Assembly (NCBI GenBank): GCA_036266975.1
Contig: DATAWZ010000144.1
Location: 1 to 50,788, forward strand
DNA from: DATAWZ01 sp036266975
GTDB lineage: Bacteria > Actinomycetota > Thermoleophilia > Solirubrobacterales > Solirubrobacteraceae
Reading direction: 5' to 3'
DNA: 50,788 bases
A model generated the notes under the pieces. That model did not search any database. It had not been told where the DNA came from and worked only from the letters and a program-made list of their open reading frames with translations. A program made the translations under genes and the position numbers. Below, in pieces: positions 18,157 to 25,099 of this stretch (the first letter of the stretch is position 1; each line of letters opens with the position of its first letter).

Positions 18157-18915
18157 ATGCGAGAGGTGGTGCGGAAGGGCCTTCGCGGCGCTTTGCTGGG
18201 ATTCGGCTCGGCGGGAATTGTGTTGGTCGCGTCGGCCTGCGATGTCAAGCGCTACGAGAACACAAGCCTCATCGAGGGCAAGAAGTTGTTCGTGGAGAAG
18301 TGTGGCTCGTGCCACACGCTCGCACGTGCCGGAACAAAGGGCATCATCGGCCCGAACCTGGATATCGCGTTCGCCAACGCACTGCAGGTAGGTGAGCGGC
18401 GGAGCTCGATCGAGTCGGTCGTGCACTACCAGGTCAAGTTCCCCAATCCCGGCGGGGCGATGCCGGCGAACATCATCAAGAACGACCAGGAAATCGATGA
18501 TGTCGCCGCCTACGTGTCCTACGCCGCCGACCGGCCCGGACAGGACACCGGCCTGCTCGCCACGGCGGTCGCGCCGGCGACGGCCGCCACTGAGGCGGAG
18601 AAGAACGGCGCCCTCACCATCGACGCCAACCCGACTGGCCTGCTCGCCTACACAGTGAAGACCGCCACCGCGACGCCGGGGCCGGTGACCATCACGATGC
18701 ACAACGCGGCGCCGATCCAGCACAACATCGCGATTCAGTCGGGCAACAGCGGCGCGTCCACCGGCAGCACTCCGATCATCGCCGCCACCCCGATTCTCAG
18801 CACCGGTGGGACGGCGACGCTGCATGTGACGCTCAAGGCGGGCGTGTACACCTTCTTCTGCCAGGTGCCCGGCCATCGTGCGGCGGGCATGTGGGGCACG
18901 ATCACCGTCAAGTAG
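18157..18915 (+). CDS. Lipoprotein fusing cytochrome c and cupredoxin domains
   Basis: A 252-residue, probably membrane-anchored electron carrier. The signal peptide ends at lipobox VASAC (Cys28). A small cytochrome c domain follows, with heme motif CGSCH (Cys49, Cys52, His53) and probable axial Met102 in GGAMPANI. After an Ala/Thr linker (about 130-150) comes a plastocyanin-like domain with the full type-1 copper set: His189, Cys235, His240 and Met245. It faces two cytochrome oxidase gene sets across a convergent terminator. Inference: it passes electrons to the CuA site of one or both oxidases. The ATG at 18157 is chosen from the leaderless -10 box; an in-frame ATG at 18124 precedes that box. 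Confidence 0.9.
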   Translation: MREVVRKGLRGALLGFGSAGIVLVASACDVKRYENTSLIEGKKLFVEKCGSCHTLARAGTKGIIGPNLDIAFANALQVGERRSSIESVVHYQVKFPNPGGAMPANIIKNDQEIDDVAAYVSYAADRPGQDTGLLATAVAPATAATEAEKNGALTIDANPTGLLAYTVKTATATPGPVTITMHNAAPIQHNIAIQSGNSGASTGSTPIIAATPILSTGGTATLHVTLKAGVYTFFCQVPGHRAAGMWGTITVK

Positions 18916-18917
18916 CC

Positions 18918-18940
18918 GCGCCGCGCGAGTCGCGCGGCGC
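18918..18940. terminator. Bidirectional hairpin between convergent genes
   Basis: A perfect 10-base stem (GCGCCGCGCG / CGCGCGGCGC) with an AGT loop, just after the stop of the cytochrome c-cupredoxin gene and downstream of the oxidase gene cluster on the other strand. It has no T-run, as is common in GC-rich actinobacteria. Confidence 0.65.
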
Positions 18941-18999
18941 CGTGTGGGGTCGCGGGCGGTCGGACTGGCGGACGGTCGCCTCTGCGCCCGCGCCCGAGC

Positions 19000-19107
19000 T
19001 CAGCTCACCGCGCGGACGATCAGCACGATGACGATCACGACGATCGCCGCAGCCGCCACGTAGAGGACGGCTCGGAAGGCATCCTCCTCGCGGCGTGGGT
19101 CGAGCAC
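19000..19107 (-). CDS. Very small single-span membrane protein at the end of the cox cluster
   Basis: A 35-residue frame with GTG start, 7 bases after the coxC stop. A charged start (MLDPRREEDAFRA) leads into one hydrophobic helix (LYVAAAAIVVIVIVLIV) and a basic end. Its position and topology resemble small accessory subunits of heme-copper oxidases. No family can be named, and the gene is short enough that chance cannot be excluded. Confidence 0.5.
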   Translation of the reverse strand: MLDPRREEDAFRAVLYVAAAAIVVIVIVLIVRAVS

Positions 19108-19114
19108 GACCCGC

Positions 19115-19741
19115 TCAGATCACGTAGACCGTCGTGTAGACGACGATCCACATGATGTCGACGAAATGCCAGTAGATGCCTGGTATCTCGACGCCGCGGT
19201 GTTCCTCCGGTGAGTAGTGCCCTCGGTTGGCTCTGATGTTCACGAACGCGAGCAGGGTGAGCCCGACGAAGACGTGACAGCCGTGCAGGCCGGTGAGACC
19301 GTAGAAGATCGAGCCCTGGGCGCTGTCGAACGGCGCCCATCCGAGGTGCACGTACTCGTTGATCTGGATGCTCAGGAACGTCACCCCGAGCGCGAACGTG
19401 GAGAGCATCCCCGCTTTCAGTCCGAACCGGTTGCCGTTCTTGATCGACGTCTGCGCCCAGTGCATCGTGATCGACGAGGACAGCAGGATCGCCGTGTTCA
19501 CCCCGGCGACGGCGACCGGGATCTTCGTCCCCGGGGCCGGCCACGGGTCGCCCTGCGCGACCCGGATGAAGAAGTAGGCCGTGAAGAACGCCCCGAAGAG
19601 CATGATCTCCGAGATGATGAAGAGCATCATCCCCAGCAGCGGGGGGTCGATCCGCGAGCTCTGGTTGGCCGTCGGCGGCCCGTGGTGGTCGTCGTGGTGG
19701 TCTCCGTGTGCCCCATGGGCGGGAAGGCTGAGCGCTTCCAT
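19115..19741 (-). CDS. coxC: Cytochrome c oxidase subunit III
   Basis: A 208-residue membrane protein of the short, five-helix subunit III type. Recognisable segments are GMMLFIISEIMLFGAFFTAYFF, the LLSSSITMHWA helix, FLSIQINEY, FYGLTGLHGCHVFVG and the final YWHFVDIMWIVVYTTVYV. Subunit III supports proton uptake and stability of the oxidase. The N-terminus is rich in histidine (HGAHGDHHDDHHG, about residues 9-21) before the first helix, which might bind metal. It is the only subunit III gene in the window. It lies 4 bases after the Usp-like gene and downstream of coxA2. Confidence 0.95.
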   Translation of the reverse strand: MEALSLPAHGAHGDHHDDHHGPPTANQSSRIDPPLLGMMLFIISEIMLFGAFFTAYFFIRVAQGDPWPAPGTKIPVAVAGVNTAILLSSSITMHWAQTSIKNGNRFGLKAGMLSTFALGVTFLSIQINEYVHLGWAPFDSAQGSIFYGLTGLHGCHVFVGLTLLAFVNIRANRGHYSPEEHRGVEIPGIYWHFVDIMWIVVYTTVYVI

Positions 19742-19745
19742 GGCC

Positions 19746-20573
19746 TCAGGCCGTCACTTGGTCGTCGATGGGCACCACGACATGCTCGACCGGGACCCGG
19801 CTGGCCGAGCGGACGCGCTCGACCAACCGCGCGCGCGTCCAGCCCGACTTCTCCTCGGGCAGCGTGGAGATGACCACGCTGCTGACCGTGAACAGGTCGA
19901 GCGCGTTGACCGCGGCGGTGTAGGGGTCGGGGTCGCCGACCATCCCGGCGGCGACGAGGCCCTCGTTGCGCAGCCGATCGAGCACCGTCGCGAGCCGGCC
20001 GCGCGCCTCCCAGGAGGCGCGGCCCCCGCCATCGCTGAGCGGCATGACCAGGATGAAGACGTGCTGCTGGGGGTCGGGCGCCATCTCCTTGAGCCGGTCG
20101 ATCAGCTCGTGCCCGCCTGAGGTCTTGTTGGCGATGACCAGCGTGGTCTGCATCGGCAGGCCTTCGCTCAGGTCGACGACGACGTGCTCGACGGGCAGGC
20201 CCGTCGCCTGCTGGATCCGCTCGATCAGGTCGCGGCGCATCCACCCCGAGCTCGTGGCCGGCAGGGTGGAGACGATGACCTGGTCCGGGCGTCGCTCGCC
20301 GATCGCGTCCATCGTGGCGTGGAAGGGATCCTCGTCGCCGACCTCGCCTTCGACCTGGATGCCCTCGCGGCGCAGGAAGGTCACCGCGAGGTCGACACGG
20401 ACCTGGGCGGCGTCGCGGACCGCGTCGTCGTAGATGACCAGCCCCGAGCCCGGGCGCTGGGCGGGGACGACCAGGCGGAAGCGGGTGCCGGGCTCCTTGG
20501 CGAGCTCGCGCACGCGCTCGAGCACCGGCCGCCCTCCGATCGTGCGGTTGGCGACGACGAGGATCTCGGTCAT
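19746..20573 (-). CDS. Tandem universal-stress-like protein within the oxidase operon
   Basis: 275 residues made of two similar halves (about 1-138 and 139-275). Each has a hydrophobic beta start (ILVVANRTIGG; TLVIANKTSGG), a helix, a second beta strand (FRLVVPAQ; FILVMPLS), a GDEDPF / GDPDPY element, and the strand-helix VIVSTLPATSSGWMRRDL / VVISTLPEEKSGWTRARL, closing with PVEHVVV. This is the alpha/beta pattern of duplicated universal-stress/adenine-nucleotide-hydrolase-like domains, without a clear ATP-binding GxxG(S/T) signature. AAGGAG precedes the ATG. It lies between coxA2 and coxC, so a role in oxidase regulation or assembly is possible. Confidence 0.65.
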   Translation of the reverse strand: MTEILVVANRTIGGRPVLERVRELAKEPGTRFRLVVPAQRPGSGLVIYDDAVRDAAQVRVDLAVTFLRREGIQVEGEVGDEDPFHATMDAIGERRPDQVIVSTLPATSSGWMRRDLIERIQQATGLPVEHVVVDLSEGLPMQTTLVIANKTSGGHELIDRLKEMAPDPQQHVFILVMPLSDGGGRASWEARGRLATVLDRLRNEGLVAAGMVGDPDPYTAAVNALDLFTVSSVVISTLPEEKSGWTRARLVERVRSASRVPVEHVVVPIDDQVTA

Positions 20574-20600
20574 GGGCTCAGCTCTCCTTGGTCCACGGCG

Positions 20601-22508
20601 TTAGGTCCCCGACGAGTGCGTCACTGGGGTGGAGGCGGGGGCGGGCACCTCCGCTCCCTTGAAGACGCCGTGCACGGCGCCTGGCACGCCGTACTCGTAC
20701 GGGCCGCCGACCACTGTGGGGATCGCGTCGAAGTTGAAGATCGGCGGGGGCGAGGAGACCTGCCACTCCAGCGTGAGCGCGCGCCACGGGTTGGCCTCCG
20801 CGCGCGGGCCACGACGCCAGCTCGACGCCATGTTGTAGATGAACACCAACGTGCTGATGCCGATCCCGAGGCTGGCGATGGAGATGAGCATGTTCCAATC
20901 CGCGAACTTGTTGGCGTAGGTCGCCACGCGGCGCGGCATTCCCTCCAGACCGATGATGTGCATCGGCCCGAACGTGAGGTTGAAGAAGATCAGGGTCGTC
21001 CAGAAGTGCCATTTGCCCAGGCGCTCGTCGTACATTCGCCCGGTCATCTTCGGGAACCAGTAGTAGACGCCGGTGAATATGGTGAATACCGAGCCGCCGA
21101 AGAGCACGTAGTGGATGTGGGCGACCACGAAGTACGTCGCGCTCACGTGGATGTCGAACGGCACCATCGCGAGCATGATCCCGCTGATGCCGCCGCACGT
21201 GAACATGGCGAGGAAGCCGAGCGCGAAGAGCATCGGCGTATCGAGGTGGAGCACACCTTTCCACAGCGTCGCCAGCCACGAGAAGATCTTGATTCCGGTG
21301 GGCACCGCGATGATGCAAGTGGTGATCGTCATCGGTATCCGGATCCAGTTGGACATGCCCGAGACGAACATGTGGTGGGCCCACACGGTGAAGCCGAGCA
21401 CGACGATGGCCAGCAGCGAGAAGGCCATCATCCGGTAGCCGAAGATCGGTTTGCGCGATTTGACGGCAAGGACCTCACTGATGATCCCGAAGCCGGGCAA
21501 CATCATGATGTAGACCGCTGGGTGCGAGTAGAACCAGAAGACGTGCTGGTACATGAGCACGTCGCCGCCCTTGGAGGCGTCGAAGAAGTGGAAGTGCAGC
21601 GCGCGGTCGAGCAGCACGAAGAACTGCGACGCGGCGATGAACGGGGTGGCGATCACCACCAGCAGCGAGGTGGAGAAGTTCGCCCACACCAGCAATGGCA
21701 TGCGGAAGAAACTCATCCCTGGAGCACGCATTGTGATGATCGTCACCAGGAAGTTCAGCGCGGTCATGATCGACGACGCGCCCGCGAACTGCACAGCGAC
21801 CGAGAAGAAGTCCTGTCCGATCGGGGCTGAGGTGGACAGCGGCGCGTAGGCGGTCCAGCCTGATGCGAACGAGCCGCCGGGGGCGGCGAAGCTGAGCAGC
21901 ATGATGGTGCCGGCGATCGGCAGCAGCCAGAAGGAGAGCGCGTTCAGGCGGGGGAAGGCCATGTCCGGCGCGCCGATCATCAGCGGCAGCACGAAGTTCG
22001 CCAGGCCCGCGAACACGGGGATCACGAACAGGAAGATGAGGATCGAGGCGTGCACCGAGAACAGGCCGTTGTAGGTGTTCGCGTCCACGAACTGTGCGCC
22101 CGGCTGCGCGAGCTCGGCGCGCATCATCAGCGCGAACAGGCCGCCCACCAGCAGGAAGAAGAACGAGCTGACCGTGTACTGGATCCCGATCACCTTGTGA
22201 TCGGTGTTGATGCGGAAGTAGTCCTGCCAGCGGCGCGCGCCGTGGCCAGAGTGGTCCTCGGGCCGGGTGGGACGCCCCGCCGCCCAGTAGAACCAGTAGT
22301 CAAAGCCGCCGAAGCCGACGAGGAACCCGAGCGGGACGGCGATCAGCGAGACCACGCAGATCGAGGTCGGGTCGAGGAAGTGCGTGAAGTGGGGGTGGCC
22401 GTAGCCCATGCGGATGATCCACACCAACCACATCGAGAAGCCGAACGCGATCACCATGCCCAATCCGCCCCGGATGAACCCCGGCTGGCGGAGGTACTTG
22501 GTCGACAT
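20601..22508 (-). CDS. coxA2: Cytochrome c oxidase subunit I, type A2 heme-copper oxidase
   Basis: 635 residues. The core (from about 95) has heme a ligand His153 and the CuB/tyrosine motif YSHPAVY (327-333), where His329 is a CuB ligand and Tyr333 the cross-linked Tyr. WAHHMF supplies the other CuB histidines and HIHYVLFGG the heme ligands. The YSHPxVY motif with Ala in place of the helix-VI Glu defines the A2 subfamily, unlike coxA1 in this window. Two extra membrane helices (about 17-33 and 48-70) precede the core. AAGGAG lies upstream of the ATG. It forms an operon with coxB2 upstream and the Usp-like gene and coxC downstream. Confidence 0.94.
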   Translation of the reverse strand: MSTKYLRQPGFIRGGLGMVIAFGFSMWLVWIIRMGYGHPHFTHFLDPTSICVVSLIAVPLGFLVGFGGFDYWFYWAAGRPTRPEDHSGHGARRWQDYFRINTDHKVIGIQYTVSSFFFLLVGGLFALMMRAELAQPGAQFVDANTYNGLFSVHASILIFLFVIPVFAGLANFVLPLMIGAPDMAFPRLNALSFWLLPIAGTIMLLSFAAPGGSFASGWTAYAPLSTSAPIGQDFFSVAVQFAGASSIMTALNFLVTIITMRAPGMSFFRMPLLVWANFSTSLLVVIATPFIAASQFFVLLDRALHFHFFDASKGGDVLMYQHVFWFYSHPAVYIMMLPGFGIISEVLAVKSRKPIFGYRMMAFSLLAIVVLGFTVWAHHMFVSGMSNWIRIPMTITTCIIAVPTGIKIFSWLATLWKGVLHLDTPMLFALGFLAMFTCGGISGIMLAMVPFDIHVSATYFVVAHIHYVLFGGSVFTIFTGVYYWFPKMTGRMYDERLGKWHFWTTLIFFNLTFGPMHIIGLEGMPRRVATYANKFADWNMLISIASLGIGISTLVFIYNMASSWRRGPRAEANPWRALTLEWQVSSPPPIFNFDAIPTVVGGPYEYGVPGAVHGVFKGAEVPAPASTPVTHSSGT

Positions 22509-22551
22509 CAGTGCTTCTCCTTCCTCGCGAGTACCTGCGAACGACTGCGCA

Positions 22552-23316
22552 TTACTCGGTGTTGCTCACGGTTGGGCCCGAGACCGCCTCAGCCTTGACC
22601 TGGGCGGTGAGCCAGGTCTGGAACTGGGCTGGCGTGACGACGTGGACCTCCGAGCGCATGAGCGAGTGGCCCACGCCACAAAGCTGGTTGCAGATGACGT
22701 CGTACGTGCCGAGACGGTCGGGGTCGACGATCAGGTGCGTGGTGATGCCGGGGACGAGGCTCTGCTGGACCCGGAACGCGGGGACCCAGAACGCGTGGAT
22801 CACGTCCAGGGAGGTCATGTAGAAGTCGACCGTCTTGCCGTCGGGGATATAGAGCTCGTTGCTGTCCAGCGGCTTGCCGTGCGTCAGCGAGCTGGGGTAC
22901 TGGTAGCTGAAGGCGAACTGGCGACCGGTGACGCCCACCTGGATGGTGCCGGGCGGCTTCTCGCCGATGTCGTGCAGCACGATCAGCGAGTAGACGACCA
23001 AGCCGAGGATGAGCATCGACGGGCCGGCAGTCCAGCCGATCTCGAGCTTGGTGTTGCCGTGGATCGGCGGGCCGTCGAGGTTCTCCTCGCCGGGCCGCAT
23101 GCGGAAGGCGACCACCGAGAAGATCACCACGCTGGCCACCAGCACGAAGAACGGCACCGAGGCGATGATCAGGACGTTGTAGAGCGCGTCGATCTTGTCG
23201 GACTGCTTGGACGCCTCAACCGGGAACCAGTTGATCGTCAGACCGAGCGTGATACCGATCGCGCACGCGACGACGCCGCCGATGACCAGCCAGCGGACCG
23301 GGGGGTTGTCACGCAT
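22552..23316 (-). CDS. coxB2: Cytochrome c oxidase subunit II (CuA), partner of coxA2
   Basis: From ATG 23316 the protein has 254 residues; the longer open frame upstream has no family similarity. An N-terminal helix (about 10-30) and a second helix pair (45-70 and 98-115) precede a cupredoxin CuA domain with His174 (DVIHAFWVP), Cys209, Gln211, Cys213, His217 and Met220 (CNQLCGVGHSLM). Gln replaces the usual Glu between the cysteines; that residue binds copper by its backbone, so function is probably kept, and the same CNQxCGxGH pattern occurs in ba3-type oxidases. No attached cytochrome c domain is present, consistent with a separate donor such as the fusion protein at 18157. Confidence 0.92.
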   Translation of the reverse strand: MRDNPPVRWLVIGGVVACAIGITLGLTINWFPVEASKQSDKIDALYNVLIIASVPFFVLVASVVIFSVVAFRMRPGEENLDGPPIHGNTKLEIGWTAGPSMLILGLVVYSLIVLHDIGEKPPGTIQVGVTGRQFAFSYQYPSSLTHGKPLDSNELYIPDGKTVDFYMTSLDVIHAFWVPAFRVQQSLVPGITTHLIVDPDRLGTYDVICNQLCGVGHSLMRSEVHVVTPAQFQTWLTAQVKAEAVSGPTVSNTE

Positions 23317-23723
23317 CGACGCACCGTTGAACCATCTCTCCCATACCCTGGGCGGGATCCTAAACCCTCCCGGCGACGAACGCCAGCACGGTCGGTTCCG
23401 CAGGGTGATGGTCGCCCTCCGATTGCGCTTGACCGGCCGGATCGGTAGCATCCAAGCCGGGTTTCGTGGCAAATGACACCCGTTCCGATCCTTGTGACTA
23501 ATGACACTTCGATGCAGGTGCGTGAATCGATGAGCCGGGCGTCAATCCGCCTCGGCGCGCGCCGTATCTCCGCACCCATGAGGCTCACCGAGCCTCTGAG
23601 GTCCGCGGGCTAAAGCCGGAGGGTCCACGCGCGGCGGAGGGGCCGTGCGGAAGAGCGGATGCCGCGCGCGGCCGATTGCCGCGCGCGGCCGCCGAGCGCC
23701 ACCCGGGCAGTGCTCAGCGGCTG
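23317..23723. other. 407-base gap upstream of coxB2
   Basis: No gene is supported here. On the minus strand a -10-like TAGGAT (23357-23362) lies 40 bases before coxB2. Two direct copies of GTGTCATT (minus strand, 23472-23479 and 23500-23507), 28 bases apart, lie further upstream and might be regulator sites. The far end holds the GC-rich hairpin region at 23661-23689. Confidence 0.5.
23661..23689. terminator. GC-rich hairpin downstream of the small cox-type genes
   Basis: Two copies of the self-complementary GCCGCGCGCGGC are separated by five bases, so either copy or the pair can fold. It lies 35 bases after the stop of the 77-residue membrane protein on the minus strand and before the coxB2 promoter region, which would separate two transcription units. 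Confidence 0.5.
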
Positions 23724-23957
23724 TCAGTGACCGTCATCGCCGAGTGGCAGCTCGGCGATGTCGTGGCGGACGTCCATGATCCAGCGCGCGATGACGCCGA
23801 TCGAGACGAGCCCTCCGCCGATCACGAGGATGATGCTGAACGTGATGCCGACGAGCGTGATCGTCAGGCTGGCCGCGAGGACGAGCGGCAGGATCGTGGG
23901 GCCGGGGAGGTGGATCTCCTCGCCGGCCGGCGGGATCTCGGGGTCGAGCGGGCTCAC
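23724..23957 (-). CDS. Small two-span membrane protein, cytochrome oxidase subunit IV-like
   Basis: 77 residues with an acidic/proline N-terminus (PLDPEIPPAGEEIHLPGPT) and two hydrophobic helices (about 22-52 in all), then WIMDVRHDIAELPLGDDGH. This layout and the HLPGP(T/S) stretch before the first helix resemble the small actinobacterial cytochrome oxidase subunit IV/CtaF-like proteins. The GTG start overlaps the stop of the 37-residue gene (GTGA). It is downstream of ctaB, so it probably belongs to the A1 oxidase unit. Confidence 0.65.
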   Translation of the reverse strand: MSPLDPEIPPAGEEIHLPGPTILPLVLAASLTITLVGITFSIILVIGGGLVSIGVIARWIMDVRHDIAELPLGDDGH

Positions 23958-24067
23958 GAGATGTAGATGGCCGCCACGATGAAGGCCAGCGCGAACATGA
24001 ACAGGCTGACCATGGTGACGAGCAGCCCGGTTCGGATGTTCTTGGCGGCGAGCCGACGCGTCATCAT
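23954..24067 (-). CDS. 37-residue single-span membrane protein
   Basis: The frame reads MMTRRLAAKNIRTGL followed by one hydrophobic helix to the C-terminus (VSLFMFALAFIVAAIYIS). It lies 51 bases after the ctaB stop, and its own stop overlaps the start of the 77-residue subunit IV-like gene by four bases. Operon position and a single helix with a basic cytoplasmic end suggest an accessory oxidase subunit. The sequence alone does not identify a family. Confidence 0.6.
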   Translation of the reverse strand: MMTRRLAAKNIRTGLLVTMVSLFMFALAFIVAAIYIS

Positions 24068-24118
24068 GGGAGCGGAAGCATATCGGTTGCCAGCGCGCGG
24101 GGGAGCGCCTGCGGCGGC

Positions 24119-25027
24119 CTACAAACGGACGTCGAGGACCATCGCGCAGAACAGCAGCGCGAGGTAGGCGAGCGAGTACAGATACAGGCGCAGCGCCGCC
24201 CGACGGTCGGCTCGGCGCTGGAGCTGGACCGCCCCGTAGATGAAGCCGGCGCCGAGCGTCATCGACGCGGCCAGGTAGGCGACTCCGAAGCGTCCGGCGC
24301 AGAACGGAAGCTGCGTGACCGCGTACAGCAGCAGCGTGTAGAGCAGGATCTGCCGGCGGGTCTCACGCTCGCCCTTGACGACCGGGAGCATCGGCACGCC
24401 GACCTTGGCGTACTCGTCCTTCATCAGCAGCGACAGGGCCCAGAAGTGCGGCGGGGTCCAGTAGAAGACGATCGCGAACAGGTAGAGCGCGGTGGGCGCC
24501 AGATGACCGGTGGCGGCCGCCCAGCCCACGAGCGGGGGTACCGCGCCGGCGGCGCCGCCGATGACGATGTTCTGCGTCGTGCGGCGCTTGAGCCAGATCG
24601 TGTAGATGGCGACGTAGCCGACGAAGCCGCTCATCGAGAGGGCCGCGGCCAGGAGGTTCACGCACAGCGCGAGCTCGGCGAACGCGAGGATGCCGAGCAG
24701 CAGCCCGAACAGCAGCGCCGCGCGGGGCGACACACGCCCGGAGGGGACGGGCCGATCGGCGGTGCGCTGCATCTGGGCGTCGAGGTCTCGGTCCCAGTAG
24801 TGGTTGATCGCGCCCGCGCCTCCCGCCGACAACGAGCCGCCCAGGCAGGTCAGCGCGACGCGCCCGGGGGAGGGCTCGCCGGCGATGTACATCGTGGTGA
24901 TCGTCGTCAGCAGCAGCAGCGACTGCACCCGCGGCTTGGTCAGCGCGACGTAGTCGACGAGGACCTGACGGGCCTTCACGGCCCGCGGTGCGGGCAGGGC
25001 GATGCTGGCGGAGACGGGTTCGCTCAC
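24119..25027 (-). CDS. ctaB: Protoheme IX farnesyltransferase (heme O synthase)
   Basis: 302-residue UbiA-type membrane prenyltransferase that adds a farnesyl group to heme B, the first step to heme A for the aa3-type oxidases here. It has the family start YVALTKPRVQSLLLLTT, the first Asp-rich motif NHYWDRDLDAQMQRTADRP (about 95-113), RRTTQNIVIGGAAGAVPPLVGW, and the second motif region LLMKDEYAKVGVPMLPVVKG. The start has the usual short polar stretch. It is encoded 72 bases after coxA1. No heme A synthase (CtaA) lies in the window. Confidence 0.96.
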   Translation of the reverse strand: MSEPVSASIALPAPRAVKARQVLVDYVALTKPRVQSLLLLTTITTMYIAGEPSPGRVALTCLGGSLSAGGAGAINHYWDRDLDAQMQRTADRPVPSGRVSPRAALLFGLLLGILAFAELALCVNLLAAALSMSGFVGYVAIYTIWLKRRTTQNIVIGGAAGAVPPLVGWAAATGHLAPTALYLFAIVFYWTPPHFWALSLLMKDEYAKVGVPMLPVVKGERETRRQILLYTLLLYAVTQLPFCAGRFGVAYLAASMTLGAGFIYGAVQLQRRADRRAALRLYLYSLAYLALLFCAMVLDVRL

Positions 25028-25099
25028 GGCGAAAACAGCCTATCCGCCGATGGAAGGCCGTGCGTCAGAGCGGGTATTCGTTCGCGGCACCGGGCGTGG

